In this document: positions 30,501 through 41,724 of the stretch, in pieces
How positions within the stretch are numbered: position 1 is the stretch's first letter
How the letters are laid out: each line of letters starts with the position of its first letter
Source: Oncomelania hupensis
Lineage: Eukaryota; Mollusca; Gastropoda; Littorinimorpha; Pomatiopsidae
DNA: 64,000 bases
Direction of reading: 5' to 3'
Assembly: GCA_036898135.1 (NCBI GenBank)
Contig: CM072522.1
Span: 29,540,435-29,604,434, forward strand
Notes under the pieces: model-generated
What the model saw: the letters and a program-made list of their open reading frames with translations, nothing else
Databases searched by the model: none
What the model was told of the DNA's origin: nothing
Made by a program: the position numbers and the translations under genes

Positions 30501-31138
30501 TAGTATACACATTTTTGTTTTGCTGCGTATTGTAGAAATCTGCCTTGATGCCATTACTAGGCCCATAGACAAATGAATTTATCAATTTGTTGCAAAACAG
30601 TACTTTGGAAAGGTTATTTTCTTACTTTTATTACGTGTGGAGTGTGGGGGGAGATGGTGGCAACACTCAGAGGGCCAGTTTAAAAGCTTTGCAAGACTGA
30701 AATGTGTGATCTTTGTAAAACAAATGTTACTGACCTTGACCTTCATGTCTTGGAGCAAGGTCGACAATAGCAACAGCAAAATGCATGGCGGACATGTCTT
30801 ACAGATACGTCATAATATCCACAGTGATAATTGTGCCATATAACGATCACTGGTTCCACACACTATACATACGGTTATTAAAAAGTTTATACGCTACAGC
30901 AGACCTTTTTACACCCAAGCAGAACCAAGAAAAATCCACAAGGCCAAAAAGAGGAATTTGAGAGTCCAAAGAGGAATCTCTTTGTCACGCAATTTTGGTC
31001 TAAATAGGAATCAAATAATAGCTCAAGAAAAGATAGTCACTTTAGTTTAAGTTGGTTTTTACTTCTTTTAAATCATCAGTAACACATCATAAACATACCA
31101 AAAAAAAACAAAAAAAAAAACTAACAAATAGTTGAAAT
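30501..31138. other. Intergenic sequence, no feature recognised
   Basis: Mixed sequence with an A-rich tract at 31100-31120. No gene or repeat family recognised. Confidence 0.45.
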
Positions 31139-31353
31139 ACCTTGTCTGCTTTACTGCTCCTATGCAAGCTAGTACTGAAGCACAAAGTCAGTTGGGTGAC
31201 ATATGACACACAAGTGACTTGATACTGAACCTGCACATTTCATTATAAGAAGCTTCTCCGAGATATTAACTTGTGTGAGACATGTCATATGTCACCCAAC
31301 TGAGTTTGTGCTTCAGTACTAGCTTGCATAGGAGCAGTAAAGCAGACAAGGTA
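31139..31353. repeat. Long inverted repeat (hairpin)
   Basis: Arms of about 70-80 bp (31139-31218 and 31267-31353) pair almost perfectly. The left arm reads ACCTTGTCTGCTTTACTGCT onward, and the right arm returns AGCAGTAAAGCAGACAAGGT. The loop is about 50-70 bases. Confidence 0.85.
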
Positions 31354-31434
31354 TTTGTCAGTTTATTTATTTTATTTTTTGCTTATGAGAAATTGTCCCA
31401 AAGTGCTTCGTGCAATCATTGATGCCACCATGAG

Positions 31435-31644
31435 CTACACTGAATCACATTTGCACAAAGTGCAGTGTGCAAAATTAGCACATTTTCTCGACTTTATGAT
31501 GCAAGCATACTTCTCAGTATAGGAATGTTTGAATTTCTGCATGACTCTCTTTTTTATAACTGTTTTAACAGTGTCTGTAGTGTCCACAACATCATCCGAT
31601 TCATCTGTCTCGTGCAGATGTTTCGATCTACTTGAAGAAGCCAT
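31435..31644 (-). pseudogene. DNA-transposase N-terminus relic (BED/TTF-like finger)
   Basis: A frame starting MASSSRSKHLHETDESDD, then basic residues, and ending in a C-x2-C motif (HCTLCKCD). This resembles the N-terminal zinc finger of hAT-type transposases and their domesticated relatives. The frame stops soon after. Comparable relics lie at 36907-36741, near 40101, and at 63784. Confidence 0.5.
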
Positions 31645-31852
31645 TTTCACAGCACTGTCGAAAACGCTACCACGCAGTCTCCGACCTCCGATTACACGAA
31701 ACTCCAATTTCCTACGAATGTCACGAGACTATAAAAACGTTTCGCGTATTGAATATATGGGGATAAGGGCGGGTACATTTCTTTTAATAGGCAAATGATT
31801 ATCTATTGCTACCACAAAATAGAGCTAATCCGCGATATTCCTGAATAACCTC

Positions 31853-33858
31853 TGTCACGCTACGCAGTTTGCAGTCGCGCGCCTATGTATATAGTTTAAT
31901 CATCAGCCTGTACATAGAGGTTAAAAGTTACGGTAGTCAAGGGGAGAGAATCAGAATAAATTAATTAAGTTTATAATTAATAAAAGTAGCGAATGATTTG
32001 CGCCCGTGCGGAACGCACTATGTTAGAAAACAGCGTAGTTGGCTATTTTGTTATTGAGAAGATTAATTGCTGCCATGCGATATTCTATGTGTGAAATGCG
32101 TGCTCTAATCGCGAACGGTGTAGGGAATGAATTATAATTAAAACGAGTATATTCTAGAAGATTCTTAGCTAATCGTATAAAACCCCATGCACTGTATATT
32201 TTGAGGAGCAGTAACAGTTGCATATCGCTTTTGTAGCCAGAATCAACAGATCCGAGTGGGGTCAAGGTGCCAGTTAGTGACTTTGTCTGTGGGTCGTACC
32301 GATCAGACCGTCAACGAAAAAGAGCCTATTATCGGAAGAGGAGGACTGTTTTGGGAACACTTTGGAAGTGTTTGTTTAACTGGAACTGTTCTAAGCTGTT
32401 TAGAATACCAGCTGTGTATTCTCGGTGAAATCTGAGTTATCTACGTATAACGTCGGGTGACCTGTGACTCCGTCTAGGACTTCTTGTGCCTGTATATCAC
32501 CTTGCCTAACCTTCTGTGCCTGTGTGTTTGTCCAGTCATTGTGTGTCTTTGTCAACAGGCCGGGGGATCCACTGGTAGCCGTAAGTTGTTTGCCTCAATT
32601 TCTCAGTTGGCCATAGCGTTCGGGGGTTTGGGTTATGCATGCAGTGTGAATGGATAATTAATTATGTTTTCTTAAATTCTATTTTATGTTTCATATTGTT
32701 TGCTGCATAAATACCTAGCAATAGAGAGAGAGAGAGAGAATTTTCTAAAATGTATTATAAATTAAATAATTATAAATTGATATAAAAGAATTCGCTGTTA
32801 TGTAGCGAAGAGATGACAGAAAGGAGGTGATTGTGAATGTATATGCGCGATGACAGGGAGGATGAGTAAGGATGTTGAAAGGGAGACAACCATTCCGATA
32901 GCGGGATGCTTGTGCAGTATATTGTAATATAATTATTAATGGTTGCGTATTTTTGTATGTATTGTTGTAGATGTACCAAAACCAAAACCTTAGAGCAGAT
33001 CATTGATGATGTGCTGAAACCTTGCTGGTGTGAAGCTGGTGTGCCTCGGCCTATTACGCCGGTGTTCTGTGTGTCAACCTCGGTTGCGAAGGTTGTGGTA
33101 TTCGCCCAAGGAACCTTATTTCGTTTATAAAGCACACACACGCACACTCCACCATACACAACAAATAACTATAACCATTGATAAACAATGGTGAGGAACG
33201 ATAATTGTTTTACATGTGATAAATTAAAATTTACAGCACATTGAAATATATTTAACCTGAATTGACTGGTAAACGTTGTTGAGTAATATTACCTACTAGA
33301 TTAAGTAACCCTGTGATTGTATAGTTTTGTCTGGGGGAATTATTTCGCCAGATATTAATTAATTAATAATTTAGATTAATTTCTTATAAGTTCTATTTTG
33401 CATAAAGGATAAATTTTCTTATTCATTTTATATAATATAAAAGACTTGTTGTATCTATTTGAAGTTTAAGTGGAACAAAGTTTGAATATTTATAAAGATT
33501 TAAAGCAGTTGCTTACTGTCTATTTACTTCGTTGTCAGTAAGCTGTTCCAGACATCATTATTGTAAATTCTTTTGTACATTTTGTAGTTAGTCATTTTCC
33601 ATTTTGATTTAGTTATCATTATTATTTTGAGCGAAATGTTTATGTATTAGTTTGGGGTTATATTAGTGGGATTGAGGGTTGGTAGGTTGGGAAGTGGGAT
33701 AAAGGGAGTTAATTTTGAGTATGAATGTGTGTGTGAAATAAAGAAATCGTCTTGTTACTTCTGGTTTTGTCTTTTAGAGTTTATTTAGGTGTTGGGTTTT
33801 TTTTCTCGTGTGGAAGTTACACATGTCGAACCTCTGTTGAGGCAGTTGGGACGTGACA
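31853..33858. mobile_element. Solo LTR, about 2 kb
   Basis: 2006 bp starting TGTCACG and ending CGTGACA, flanked by perfect ACCTC repeats at 31848-31852 and 33859-33863. It contains TATAAAA (32176) and, on the same strand, AATAAA near 33737. I found no second copy and no retroviral-type ORF, so it looks like the product of LTR-LTR recombination. The ORFs inside are short. Confidence 0.72.
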
Positions 33859-33863
33859 ACCTC

Positions 33864-34708
33864 GAACGGAAACACAACCGGAAACATTTATACAACTAAA
33901 CTCAGGCTGTCTAATAACCGAAAATTAGACTTTTTTTTTCCTCAAGCAGCATTTGCTGAAAACTTAATTTTAGCAGCTGGTAAAGCAGAATTTGAAGAGG
34001 CAAAGTGGAATAGCGGAATGAGATATAAAAAAACTGAATTTATTACGCTCAAATCGTAATGTAAACAGGTCTGCTACAGTCTTCCCATGGTAAAATTTTC
34101 CTTTCTATTTAACTCATATGCTTGAAGCAATGTGAGTCTGTGTATCAATCTGTACCCCAATTGTTTTTATCTTCAGATTTTTGCAAATCTGTGTGAAATG
34201 AGTCCAAAATAGGTCAAATGTTATATATATATAGAAAAAAAAAAATTGTCCATCTGTCTGTCTAAGCAAAAACTTGCACGTGGCTGGCTTAACAAAACTT
34301 GGTAGGATGGTGTATATCTGTGAGACCTTGAAAATGATAAGTAAATGAATGACATCACTTAAGGTTAAGGTCACAGAATCAACAAATGTTAGTTGTTTTT
34401 TTTTTAATTATAAATTTTCACAAAATTTCACATTTTTCCTAAGTTATTAATATTAAACTTATGATTTTTTTATGCATGATAGATATGAATTAGACACACA
34501 TACTAAGCAAATTTACTCAACCTCACTCCAAGGTAAAGGTTACTGGAGCTGTCCAAATTCAGTTCATATGGATACTTTGAAGTGACCCTGACCCTAAATT
34601 ATGAGATATATAAAATCAAAACTTGAATTGCAAAATAATTGATTGATCTTTCATATATATGTTAATATGTTTTTGCATTGATCTTGAAAGTCAAGGTCAT
34701 TTTAGGAC
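33864..34708. other. Intergenic sequence
   Basis: No gene recognised. From about 34250 it contains recurrent AAGGTCA-type hexamers and phrases such as ACAAAACTTGGTAGGATGGT, which suggest an old interspersed repeat. Confidence 0.45.
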
Positions 34709-34838
34709 TTACCTATTCCTATCCTATCCTATCCCGTAACTCGAAAGTAGTTGGGGCACCACAGATGATTGTTTAACCAGCGTACTCCATCTTTGTCTGT
34801 CCTCAGCAACCCACTTGGCTTCGCTCAGTGTCTAGTTA
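34709..34838 (-). mobile_element. 5'-truncated LINE 3' end
   Basis: The last 130 bases of the LINE family: CCTATCCTATCCTATCCCG tail, CGTAACTCGAAAGTAGTTGG and CACCACAGATGATTGTTTAA, up to CTTCGCTCAGTGTC. Confidence 0.75.
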
Positions 34839-35540
34839 GGCCTTAACGAAAACATTTATACAATGTCACATCGTAGAGTGGAATATCTCTATATTCGACC
34901 CATAGTATGCAGCATTGGGCTATTTGATCATACCTGAGCATCAGAGGTCATATAAAGGTCAAGGTTATCACATGGTCACAGATTATTTTTTTGGAAGGGT
35001 GGGAAAGAAGAGGAATGGAGGGGGACATAGCACAACTTTTGCTGTAGTTTATTTCATTGTATATCAGTGTATTTGGAGCTGGAGCTCAAGGTCATCTCAA
35101 GGTTAAGAGTATTGAAAGATCAAAGTTGGTATTACTTTGCATTTTAGTTTAGTGTTTTTTTTCTTCTTCTGGTCTCTCATTGTCATGTTAAATATTGCAA
35201 GTACCGTTATGAGACTCATTTAATTCAATTCAATTAATTTCAATGAAATATTTATTATCATCAAAGGAATTGTGTACAGCCATAATTTTAAGTCGCATTA
35301 ACAGTTGCATTAAGATTTATTGACAAATACATCACATGTCTTTTTTTTTTTTTTTTTTAATGTGAAAAGAGAACAACGGGTGCTTTAATGTCACCCAATA
35401 GATCCCAACCTATCATAAGGTTTTTGGGTCGAGCAAGCTGTAGTGTAAAGTTTATATATATATATATTTAGGAGACGTAAAGTTGAAGATTTTCTGCACC
35501 AACACACCAGCATTCAAAACCACATTTTTTAAACTGCCAC
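34839..35540. other. 3' flank of gene B
   Basis: No gene. It contains AAGGTCA motifs, a poly-T tract at 35341-35359 and polyadenylation-signal candidates for gene B. Confidence 0.5.
35316..35321 (-). terminator. Candidate polyadenylation signal of gene B
   Basis: AATAAA on the minus strand about 220 bases past the stop codon. A second AATAAA is at 35251-35256. Actual cleavage sites are unknown. Confidence 0.45.
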
Positions 35541-36008
35541 TCATACTCGCAGTCCGACATTTTCTATGTTCTGCAGTTGAGGCTTGTCATGCTGGCGTTG
35601 ATGGCGCTTGAAGTTGTGGTAATATTTCACCACTTTGTGACAAACCTCACACTCAAATCCATCCTGCGCATTGTGAATGTCCATGTGGGACCTGAGAGCG
35701 CCGGAGCTGCCACATGCTTTGGGGCAGTGCGGACATTTGTAGGGTTTTTGTCCAGTGTGGGTCAACTTGTGGGTCTTCAATGTGCCCACTTGCGTGAATG
35801 ACTTGTTGCACACATCACAAACATGCGGCTTTTCACCAGTGTGCGTCATCTTGTGCAGTTTCATGTAGGTGGAGGCATAAGATCGGCCACATATATCGCA
35901 GACTTGCCTGTCCGCAATGGTTTCCTGCTTCTCTGGCACTTCTCCAGGAGGATGCGTAGCGTGCTTTTTCAACATGTGAATTCGCAGCTCATCGCTTCGC
36001 TTGAAAGC
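35541..36008 (-). CDS. Zinc-finger gene B, exon 7 (terminal)
   Basis: 155 codons plus TGA, with acceptor GTTGCAG. It begins AFKRSDELRIHMLKKH, completing the finger whose CEICNK half is in exon 6. A linker and four fingers follow: QVCDICGRSY, HVCDVCNKSF, YKCPHCPKAC and FECEVCHKVV…HQRQH. Linkers here are classical (TGEKPH, TGQKPY). It matches the terminal exon of gene C throughout. In finger 9 the usual aromatic residue is replaced (KACGSS). Confidence 0.92.
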   Translation of the reverse strand, partial: AFKRSDELRIHMLKKHATHPPGEVPEKQETIADRQVCDICGRSYASTYMKLHKMTHTGEKPHVCDVCNKSFTQVGTLKTHKLTHTGQKPYKCPHCPKACGSSGALRSHMDIHNAQDGFECEVCHKVVKYYHNFKRHQRQHDKPQLQNIENVGLRV

Positions 36009-36549
36009 CTGCAACAAGTAGTGAAATATAGATTATTCAGAGGTGCCTACCCCCCCCCCCCCCCCCCCCCAGTCTGACCATTTGTGTATTGGCTGCATGA
36101 AAAATGTGTATTTTGTGTAATGTCAGATTTTGCGCAACTCGCAACATTTGATCAAAGAATTATTGTCATGAAAACAGCCACATTCACAAAACATTAATTC
36201 ATACTAATTCCAGCTTGACCATTTTAATCCTCATGAAATTCGAAACAAAATAATATAGAACGCAACAAGTTATGCCTATGTTTTCTGAGCATACTAGAAT
36301 ATTCTGCATTTTGTTGTGTAAACACAGTGCCTTTTTATGCACTTTGTATTAATTTTAGACACCTGAGCCACTTTTGGGAAAAACGCGTTTTATTTTTATG
36401 TGAGGGTTACCCACTTTGAACAGTTAAATGAGTGCCTTAATATTGACCGATTTTAACAATTCAATTTTTTTTAAATGTTCTAAAGGTTTGTACTATATAA
36501 TAAAAACAAAATAAAACATCCTGAACCAAAATAAAATTTTCGTCCGTAA

Positions 36550-36667
36550 TACCTAATCTTGAAAAAAGGGGAAAGATGGAGTACGCTGGTTAAACGATCA
36601 TCTGTGGTGCCCCTACGACCTCCGAGTTACGGGATAGGATAGGATAGGATAGGATAGGATAGGATAC
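36550..36667 (+). mobile_element. LINE 3' end nested in the DNA transposon
   Basis: AAAGATGGAGTACGCTGGTT, CATCTGTGGTGCCCC and GACCTCCGAGTTACGGGATA followed by five more GGATA units. The related element at 39237-40353 lacks it, so it inserted after the two copies separated. Confidence 0.78.
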
Positions 36668-36740
36668 CGAATACCTAATATAAGTGTTGCTGAATTTCGT
36701 ATGCACTGCTGTGAGCAATGCTGAACTCTTTGTTGCACGT

Positions 36741-36907
36741 GTTGCAGTGAGCATAATGAACTCCTTTCGAAGATTCGATTATTCCACGAAAACGTTCACG
36801 ATAATTATTCGCGTAAGAAATGTTGTCGCGCTTTTTGCAACCTTACCCAGCTTTTCTTCAGACTCGCTATCATCATCACTATCGTGTAAACGCTTTCTGG
36901 ACGCCAT
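36741..36907 (-). pseudogene. DNA-transposase N-terminal fragment
   Basis: Starts MASRKRLHDSDDDSESEEK. After a frameshift it continues with a segment ending GVHYAHCNTCNKEFSIAH, a BED/TTF-like C-x2-C finger. The rest of the transposase is missing. Confidence 0.5.
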
Positions 36908-37185
36908 GTTCAGCAGCTTCAACAATGGCGGATATAAAGTCTCGCACTACCTCTCAACCACGAGATTTGATTTTCGCGCATGCGCTCTAGGGTCAGCAAG
37001 TAAAGGAAATAGCAGATCGGAACGTATATAAAAATCAGTGCGAATTTTTTTTTGGGATGGGAGGGTGTGGGTGGGGTGGGGGGGGTTACACCACGAAAAT
37101 GCGTATTTATAAGGAATTGCTCGTATTGTATTTTATGTTGAAAATTCGTTAAAATAAGAGCTAGTGCGTACGGTAGGCACCTCTG

Positions 37186-37261
37186 GATTAATAGTTATTC
37201 TTATACTCAGCTCAAAGAGCTGATCGAGAACAGAATGAAAAACATGTTCCAAAATGTGGCC
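37186..37261. other. Spacer between transposon relic and repeat R6
   Basis: Short unique intron sequence of gene B with no feature. Confidence 0.4.
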
Positions 37262-37585
37262 GCAGGGTCTAAGGCGGGACTAACTTGCCTTGTCTACAGG
37301 CTAGAAACCAATGGCGCCTGACAGGTGTGGGATTGATCCTGCCTCTGGGCGTTATGTTTTTCTGAATATTATTTAATTTAGATTCAGGCAAAGTCTCAGG
37401 GGGTAGAGAGGGGGGGGAGGTTCTCCGTGTACTCCGGTTTGCCCCCTCCCCCCCACCCACCCCTAAATTAAAAAAAACGCAACTCATATTAGGTAGGTTC
37501 GGTTTGGGTGCGCCACAGACTGTGACTATGTCTTTCCCAGGGGAGGCGGCCCACAATTTCCTGATGAAAAAGCGACAACAAAGTT
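37262..37585 (-). repeat. Dispersed repeat R6, copy b
   Basis: Reverse-oriented partner of 26255-26575, with AAGGCGGGACTAACTTGCCT at the left and GGGGAGGCGGCCCACAATTT at the right. A G-rich block at 37398-37421 and C-rich block at 37441-37463 are inserted or expanded. Confidence 0.68.
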
Positions 37586-37749
37586 TCAACAACAAAAAAT
37601 AAATAAATAAAACATTTGGCCTAATAATTTCCATAGTATGTAACAGAGGTTGCATTGGGCTTTGAAGAAACTGATAAAACCTTTTTTTTTAATAACACCA
37701 CCATTGTCAATTTGGCCAAGGCAAGCAAAATATCTTCTAGGCAAATGTC

Positions 37750-38095
37750 ATTCAGCAGTCACAATTGGTAAGGTTAAAGGAGGGAGGACATATGTGACTT
37801 AGCTACGAGACTATTGAGGTCACCGAGGGTTTTCTCCGGGCACTCCGGTTTCCTCCCTCCCTTCAATAATGGTACAGAACGCAGTCAATATAAACATTTC
37901 AAAAATAAAATTTTGATTTTCTTTCCGTCTCCCAATAGCGATCTCCCTGCCTTTACACCACCTGTTTGAGTGATGGAAGTGTATTTGGTGTGTGTGAGGG
38001 TGGAGGAGACAGGTGAGCGTGTATGTTGGTATAGATGGCCGCGCTTTGAGCCTGATTGATTTGGGGAAAGGCGCGTATATAGCATCCTGTATTAT
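37750..38095 (-). repeat. Dispersed repeat R3, copy b
   Basis: Contains GTGACTTAGCTACGAGACTA, GGTTTTCTCCGGGCACTCCG and CTTTACACCACCTGTTTGAG, and ends with GCGCGTATATAGCATCCTG and a TTA run. Confidence 0.6.
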
Positions 38096-39236
38096 TATTA
38101 TTATTATTATATCAGAGATAAGAATCCTAAAATGACAAAAAGGAGGGAAAATTCCAAAGTCTGTCGAGTGGCGATGCTAGGGCGGTCCGGGGGCATGCTC
38201 CCCCTGAAAATTTTTGAAAAGATGGTTAAATCTATGCATTTTGAGCCTTATTTTATGGGGTCAGATCAGTTGTTTTTGTGGTACTAAAATGCTGTTGTTA
38301 GCTCTCCACAGTTCAACACATAGGCCTAATGAATTTATTTCAAATATCAGTTAAGCCTTGTATTAAACAAACATTCCTTTTGACTGCAGACAAGAATGGT
38401 TTAAATACCAATGACAAGACAAGGCTTTACCAATGCACATAATTACTGTCCAAAACAGAGTTGTACATTTATACATAGAATCAGTATGAAGCCTCACTGA
38501 CACTCTTACGGTCACACCAAACAATAAAATCATAAATATCTCGATTGACTGTTCAAACAAGGTTTACAATTTCAAGATAATGTCTTGGGAAAACCACAAC
38601 AAGGAAAGCAGAAATACAGATGGTTTCAGGCAGTAGTTCCTAAAACAGTTCTGATGCTATAATCATATATACATTATGAACAACTTCAGCCTTGAAGTCG
38701 TAGTCAGGCACTGAAGTCAGGCTGAAGTTTACAATTACGTCATGCACTAAGGATTACAGTTCTTTGTGTATACAACATTCTTATGGGTTTGTTTTTTTGT
38801 GAAGAATTGTTAAAACTGGCAGATACCAACATGCTATACAGTCTGCACACACACAATTATTGAATGAACTATGTACGCATGTATTTTATAACTGAAGCCA
38901 GGCAACTATCCAGTTCTTGCTATCTTGGCTGGTATATCACTTCTCTTCCTCACCAACACCTGAAGTCGGGCAGTCAGAGCTTTCTTATGAGTTATGAGCC
39001 AGTCTGGCTTGTTTCTGTGCCTCTGCATTCAACTCCACATTTCTTTCGATCTTTTTGTCCTTCAAACGAATTAAGACTGTTGTGTTCAACTTTTCTTCTA
39101 AACACTTAAAAAAGTTCCACTTGTTTTTTACACCACTGTAGATGTGGGTAGCAAGAGCCTTTTTTCCAGGATTTAGTTTTCGAAGCATTTTACAAGTCGC
39201 GCTTTGTTCTAGACAATGGCTGATCAACCACGTGAT
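38096..39236. other. Intron 6 of gene B, middle part
   Basis: No exon recognised. The frames here lack motifs. Sequence composition is typical of the surrounding introns. Confidence 0.5.
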
Positions 39237-40353
39237 CAGATGTGCCTACCCCCAGTCTGACCATTTGTGTACTGGCTGCATGAAAAATGTGTATTTTGTG
39301 TAATGTCAGATTTCGCGCAACTCGCAATATTTGATCAAAGAATTACTATCATGAAAACTGCCACATTCACAAAACCTCAATTCATACTGATTCCAGCTCA
39401 CCATTTTAATCCTCGTGAAACAAAATAATATAGAACTCAACAGGTTATGGTCACAAATGCACACTAATATATTATTTTTTGTGTTGTATTTTAATTTTTA
39501 CTCCATAACCTCCCAAAAGATCTTAATATTGTCCAACAATTAATTAATATGAATTATGAATATATATAAATGCATCATTATTTTCGTATATTCTTCTTAA
39601 ACTGGCAACACATTTTGTTTTCTGAGCATACTAGAGTGTTCTGAATTTTTTTTTGTAAATACAGTGCCTTTTTATCCACTTTGTATTAATCCTAAACATC
39701 TGAGCCATTTTTGGGAAAAACGCGTTTTATTTTTATGTGAGGGTTACCCACTTTGAACAGTTAAATGAGTGCCTTAATATTGACCGATTTTAACAATTTT
39801 AATTTTTTTTATCTTCTAAATTACTATATAATAAAAACAAAATAAAACATCCTGAACCAAAATAAACTGTTCGTCCGTAATACCTAATCTAAGTGTCGCT
39901 GAATGTCGTATGCAGAGCAATGCTGAACTCTTTGTTGCATTGAGCATAATGAACTCCTTTCGAAGATTCGATTATTCCTCAAAAACGTTCACGGTATTCG
40001 CGTAAGAAATGTCGCGCTTTTTGCTTACTTGCAACCTTACCCCGCTTTTCTTCAGACTCGCTCTCATCGTCACTCTCATGTAAACGCTTTCGCGACACCA
40101 TGTTTAGCACAATGGCGGATACAAAGTCTCGCACTACCTCTCACGCACGAGATTTCACTTTTGCGCATGCGCTCTAGGGTCAGCAAGTACAGGAAATAGA
40201 TCGGAACATATATAAAAATCAGTGCGACATTTTTTTTTTTTTTTTTTTTTTAACGCCACGAAAATGCGTATTTTTAAGGAATTGCTCGTATTGTCGTATT
40301 TTAGGGTGAAAATTCATAAAAATACGCGCCAGCGCGTACGGTAGGCACCTCTG
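39237..40353 (-). mobile_element. 1.1-kb DNA transposon relic with perfect 6-bp duplication
   Basis: Ends CAGATGTGCCTACC and GTAGGCACCTCTG, flanked by CGTGAT at 39231-39236 and 40354-40359. It is homologous to 36038-37185 apart from the nested LINE tail and a roughly 130-base A+T-rich insertion near 39450-39600. It carries a minus-strand fragment starting MVSRKRLHESDDESESEEK at 40101 and ending in GVHYAQCNKEF. Confidence 0.82.
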
Positions 40354-40359
40354 CGTGAT

Positions 40360-41124
40360 GTTTTGGCTGTTCCATCGTTCGCACTACAACTCAGTGCATG
40401 AGAAAGGGCTTTAGGCCCTTATTTGAGTGACGTCACTGTCAGCCGGAGTGTCTGGGAACAGCCGGAATCTTATGCGCAGAAAAACGGGAGGGCACAACAC
40501 ACGGAAGAAAGAGAAATCAGGTTATCTCGGCTTTTTACAGCAAATTGGTGGTTTGACGAAAACGTAGTGAGAGCGAACCAAATGACAACAATCCGCATGG
40601 GAATAACGAGTGGGAATAAGCTGCGAGATCGAAAATCAACAACTCACCCTAATCATATACACTAAAATTTTCTCACCGGATTTAAACCGATCTAAAAAAA
40701 TGACCCTGGGACCTTCCAAAAGAGCGGATTTCCGCTAAAAGGTGGAAGATTCTCATCTCTGTTATATTAAAAAAGGAAATGGGACAGGAGCAATGACCTA
40801 ACCATTCCCATCTCCCTCTCTTATCCACCACACACCCATTTCCACAAGCTAACAATTCTTTATTTTTTATTTGAAAGTTTATCATTCTTATAGTGGTTTT
40901 TGATATGGACACTGCCTTTGACATCTGAAGCAAATTCAAGCTTTGCCTGCACATTAGCCAGCATTGTCTTGCTCTCTCTGTTTCACTTAGAGATCAACAT
41001 TTTGTGATTCGCCATTGCCCCACTCAGCTAGCACACTACACGAATGCAGAAATGAAAAGGTCAGAAGTAAGGTGTACTTTTCCTTACAGTACGCTCTCAG
41101 TGATGGACGTGCCATCATCCTTAC
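40360..41124. other. Intron 6 of gene B, right part
   Basis: No exon or repeat recognised. One 80-codon frame (40423-40665) has no motif. Confidence 0.45.
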
Positions 41125-41196
41125 CTTGTTGCAGATTTCGCAGACGTAACGCTTCAATCCTGAGTGACTCAATCTGTGACGCCTCAAGTTGTCTGC
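41125..41196 (-). CDS. Zinc-finger gene B, exon 6 (72-bp microexon)
   Basis: 24 codons ADNLRRHRLSH, SGLKRY, VCEICNK. The acceptor is TTCTTCAG-type (CTGAAG|GCAGAC read with CAG) and the donor AAG|GTAAGG. It joins CEVCGKRFKR of exon 5 to AFKRSDEL of exon 7 and restores two C2H2 fingers. Same length and phase as exon 5 of gene A and the 62418-62489 exon of gene C. Confidence 0.88.
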
Positions 41197-41577
41197 CTGA
41201 AGAACAAATACATTCCTATTAACACTAGATGATGAAGAATATAAGAAGCAGCCATGTGTTAGTAAAGTCAATGTACCCCAACCCTTCACCATCACCCCAC
41301 CCCTAAAAATACCCTAGGACTAGTTTTTAAAATAAGAGCAGCTGGGAAAACTGAGCAAAAGTTCAAACACGTCATAATCCCAGTCACAATCTTAAACAAA
41401 ATGGCAAGCCATTTACCTGTATTACCAGAGACCCATATAAATAAATATGATTTTTTTTTTTTAAAGGGCAAATTTTCGATGAACTAAATGGTTTCCAAAA
41501 ATTAATTAGGTTCATTTCATTTTTAAACAAGAACCAATGGCTGGATGAACAGTCAGAAAACGTGTGTATAACTTTAC

Positions 41578-41724
41578 CCGTTTGAACCTCTTGCCACAGA
41601 CTTCACAGACGTGATTTCTCTGTCCAGAATGGACAATGTTGTGTGACTTCAGCCTGCGCAGGGTTTTAAACGACTTGCCACACAAACTGCATGGATGAGG
41701 CTTGGCGTCTGAATGTGCTACCAA
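41578..41724 (-). CDS. Zinc-finger gene B, exon 5
   Basis: 49 codons with acceptor TTGCAG and donor CGG|GTAAAG. Starts LVAH, completing the finger of exon 4 as H-x4-H. It has one whole finger (HPCSLCGKSFKTLRRLKSH) and ends in the next at CEVCGKRFKR. The gene C exon at 63129-63275 is also 147 bp and matches it residue by residue in the finger frames. Confidence 0.9.

Larger units (their letters stand above)
36038..37185 (-). mobile_element. 1.15-kb DNA transposon relic, CAGAGGTGCCTACC ends
   Basis: Inverted ends CAGAGGTGCCTACC and GGTAGGCACCTCTG, flanked by an imperfect duplication (GATTATT/GATTAAT). The body matches 39237-40353 closely (CCATTTGTGTATTGGCTGCA and onward). It carries an N-terminal transposase fragment on the minus strand and, on the plus strand, a nested LINE tail (36550-36667). 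It lies in intron 6 of gene B. Confidence 0.78.
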
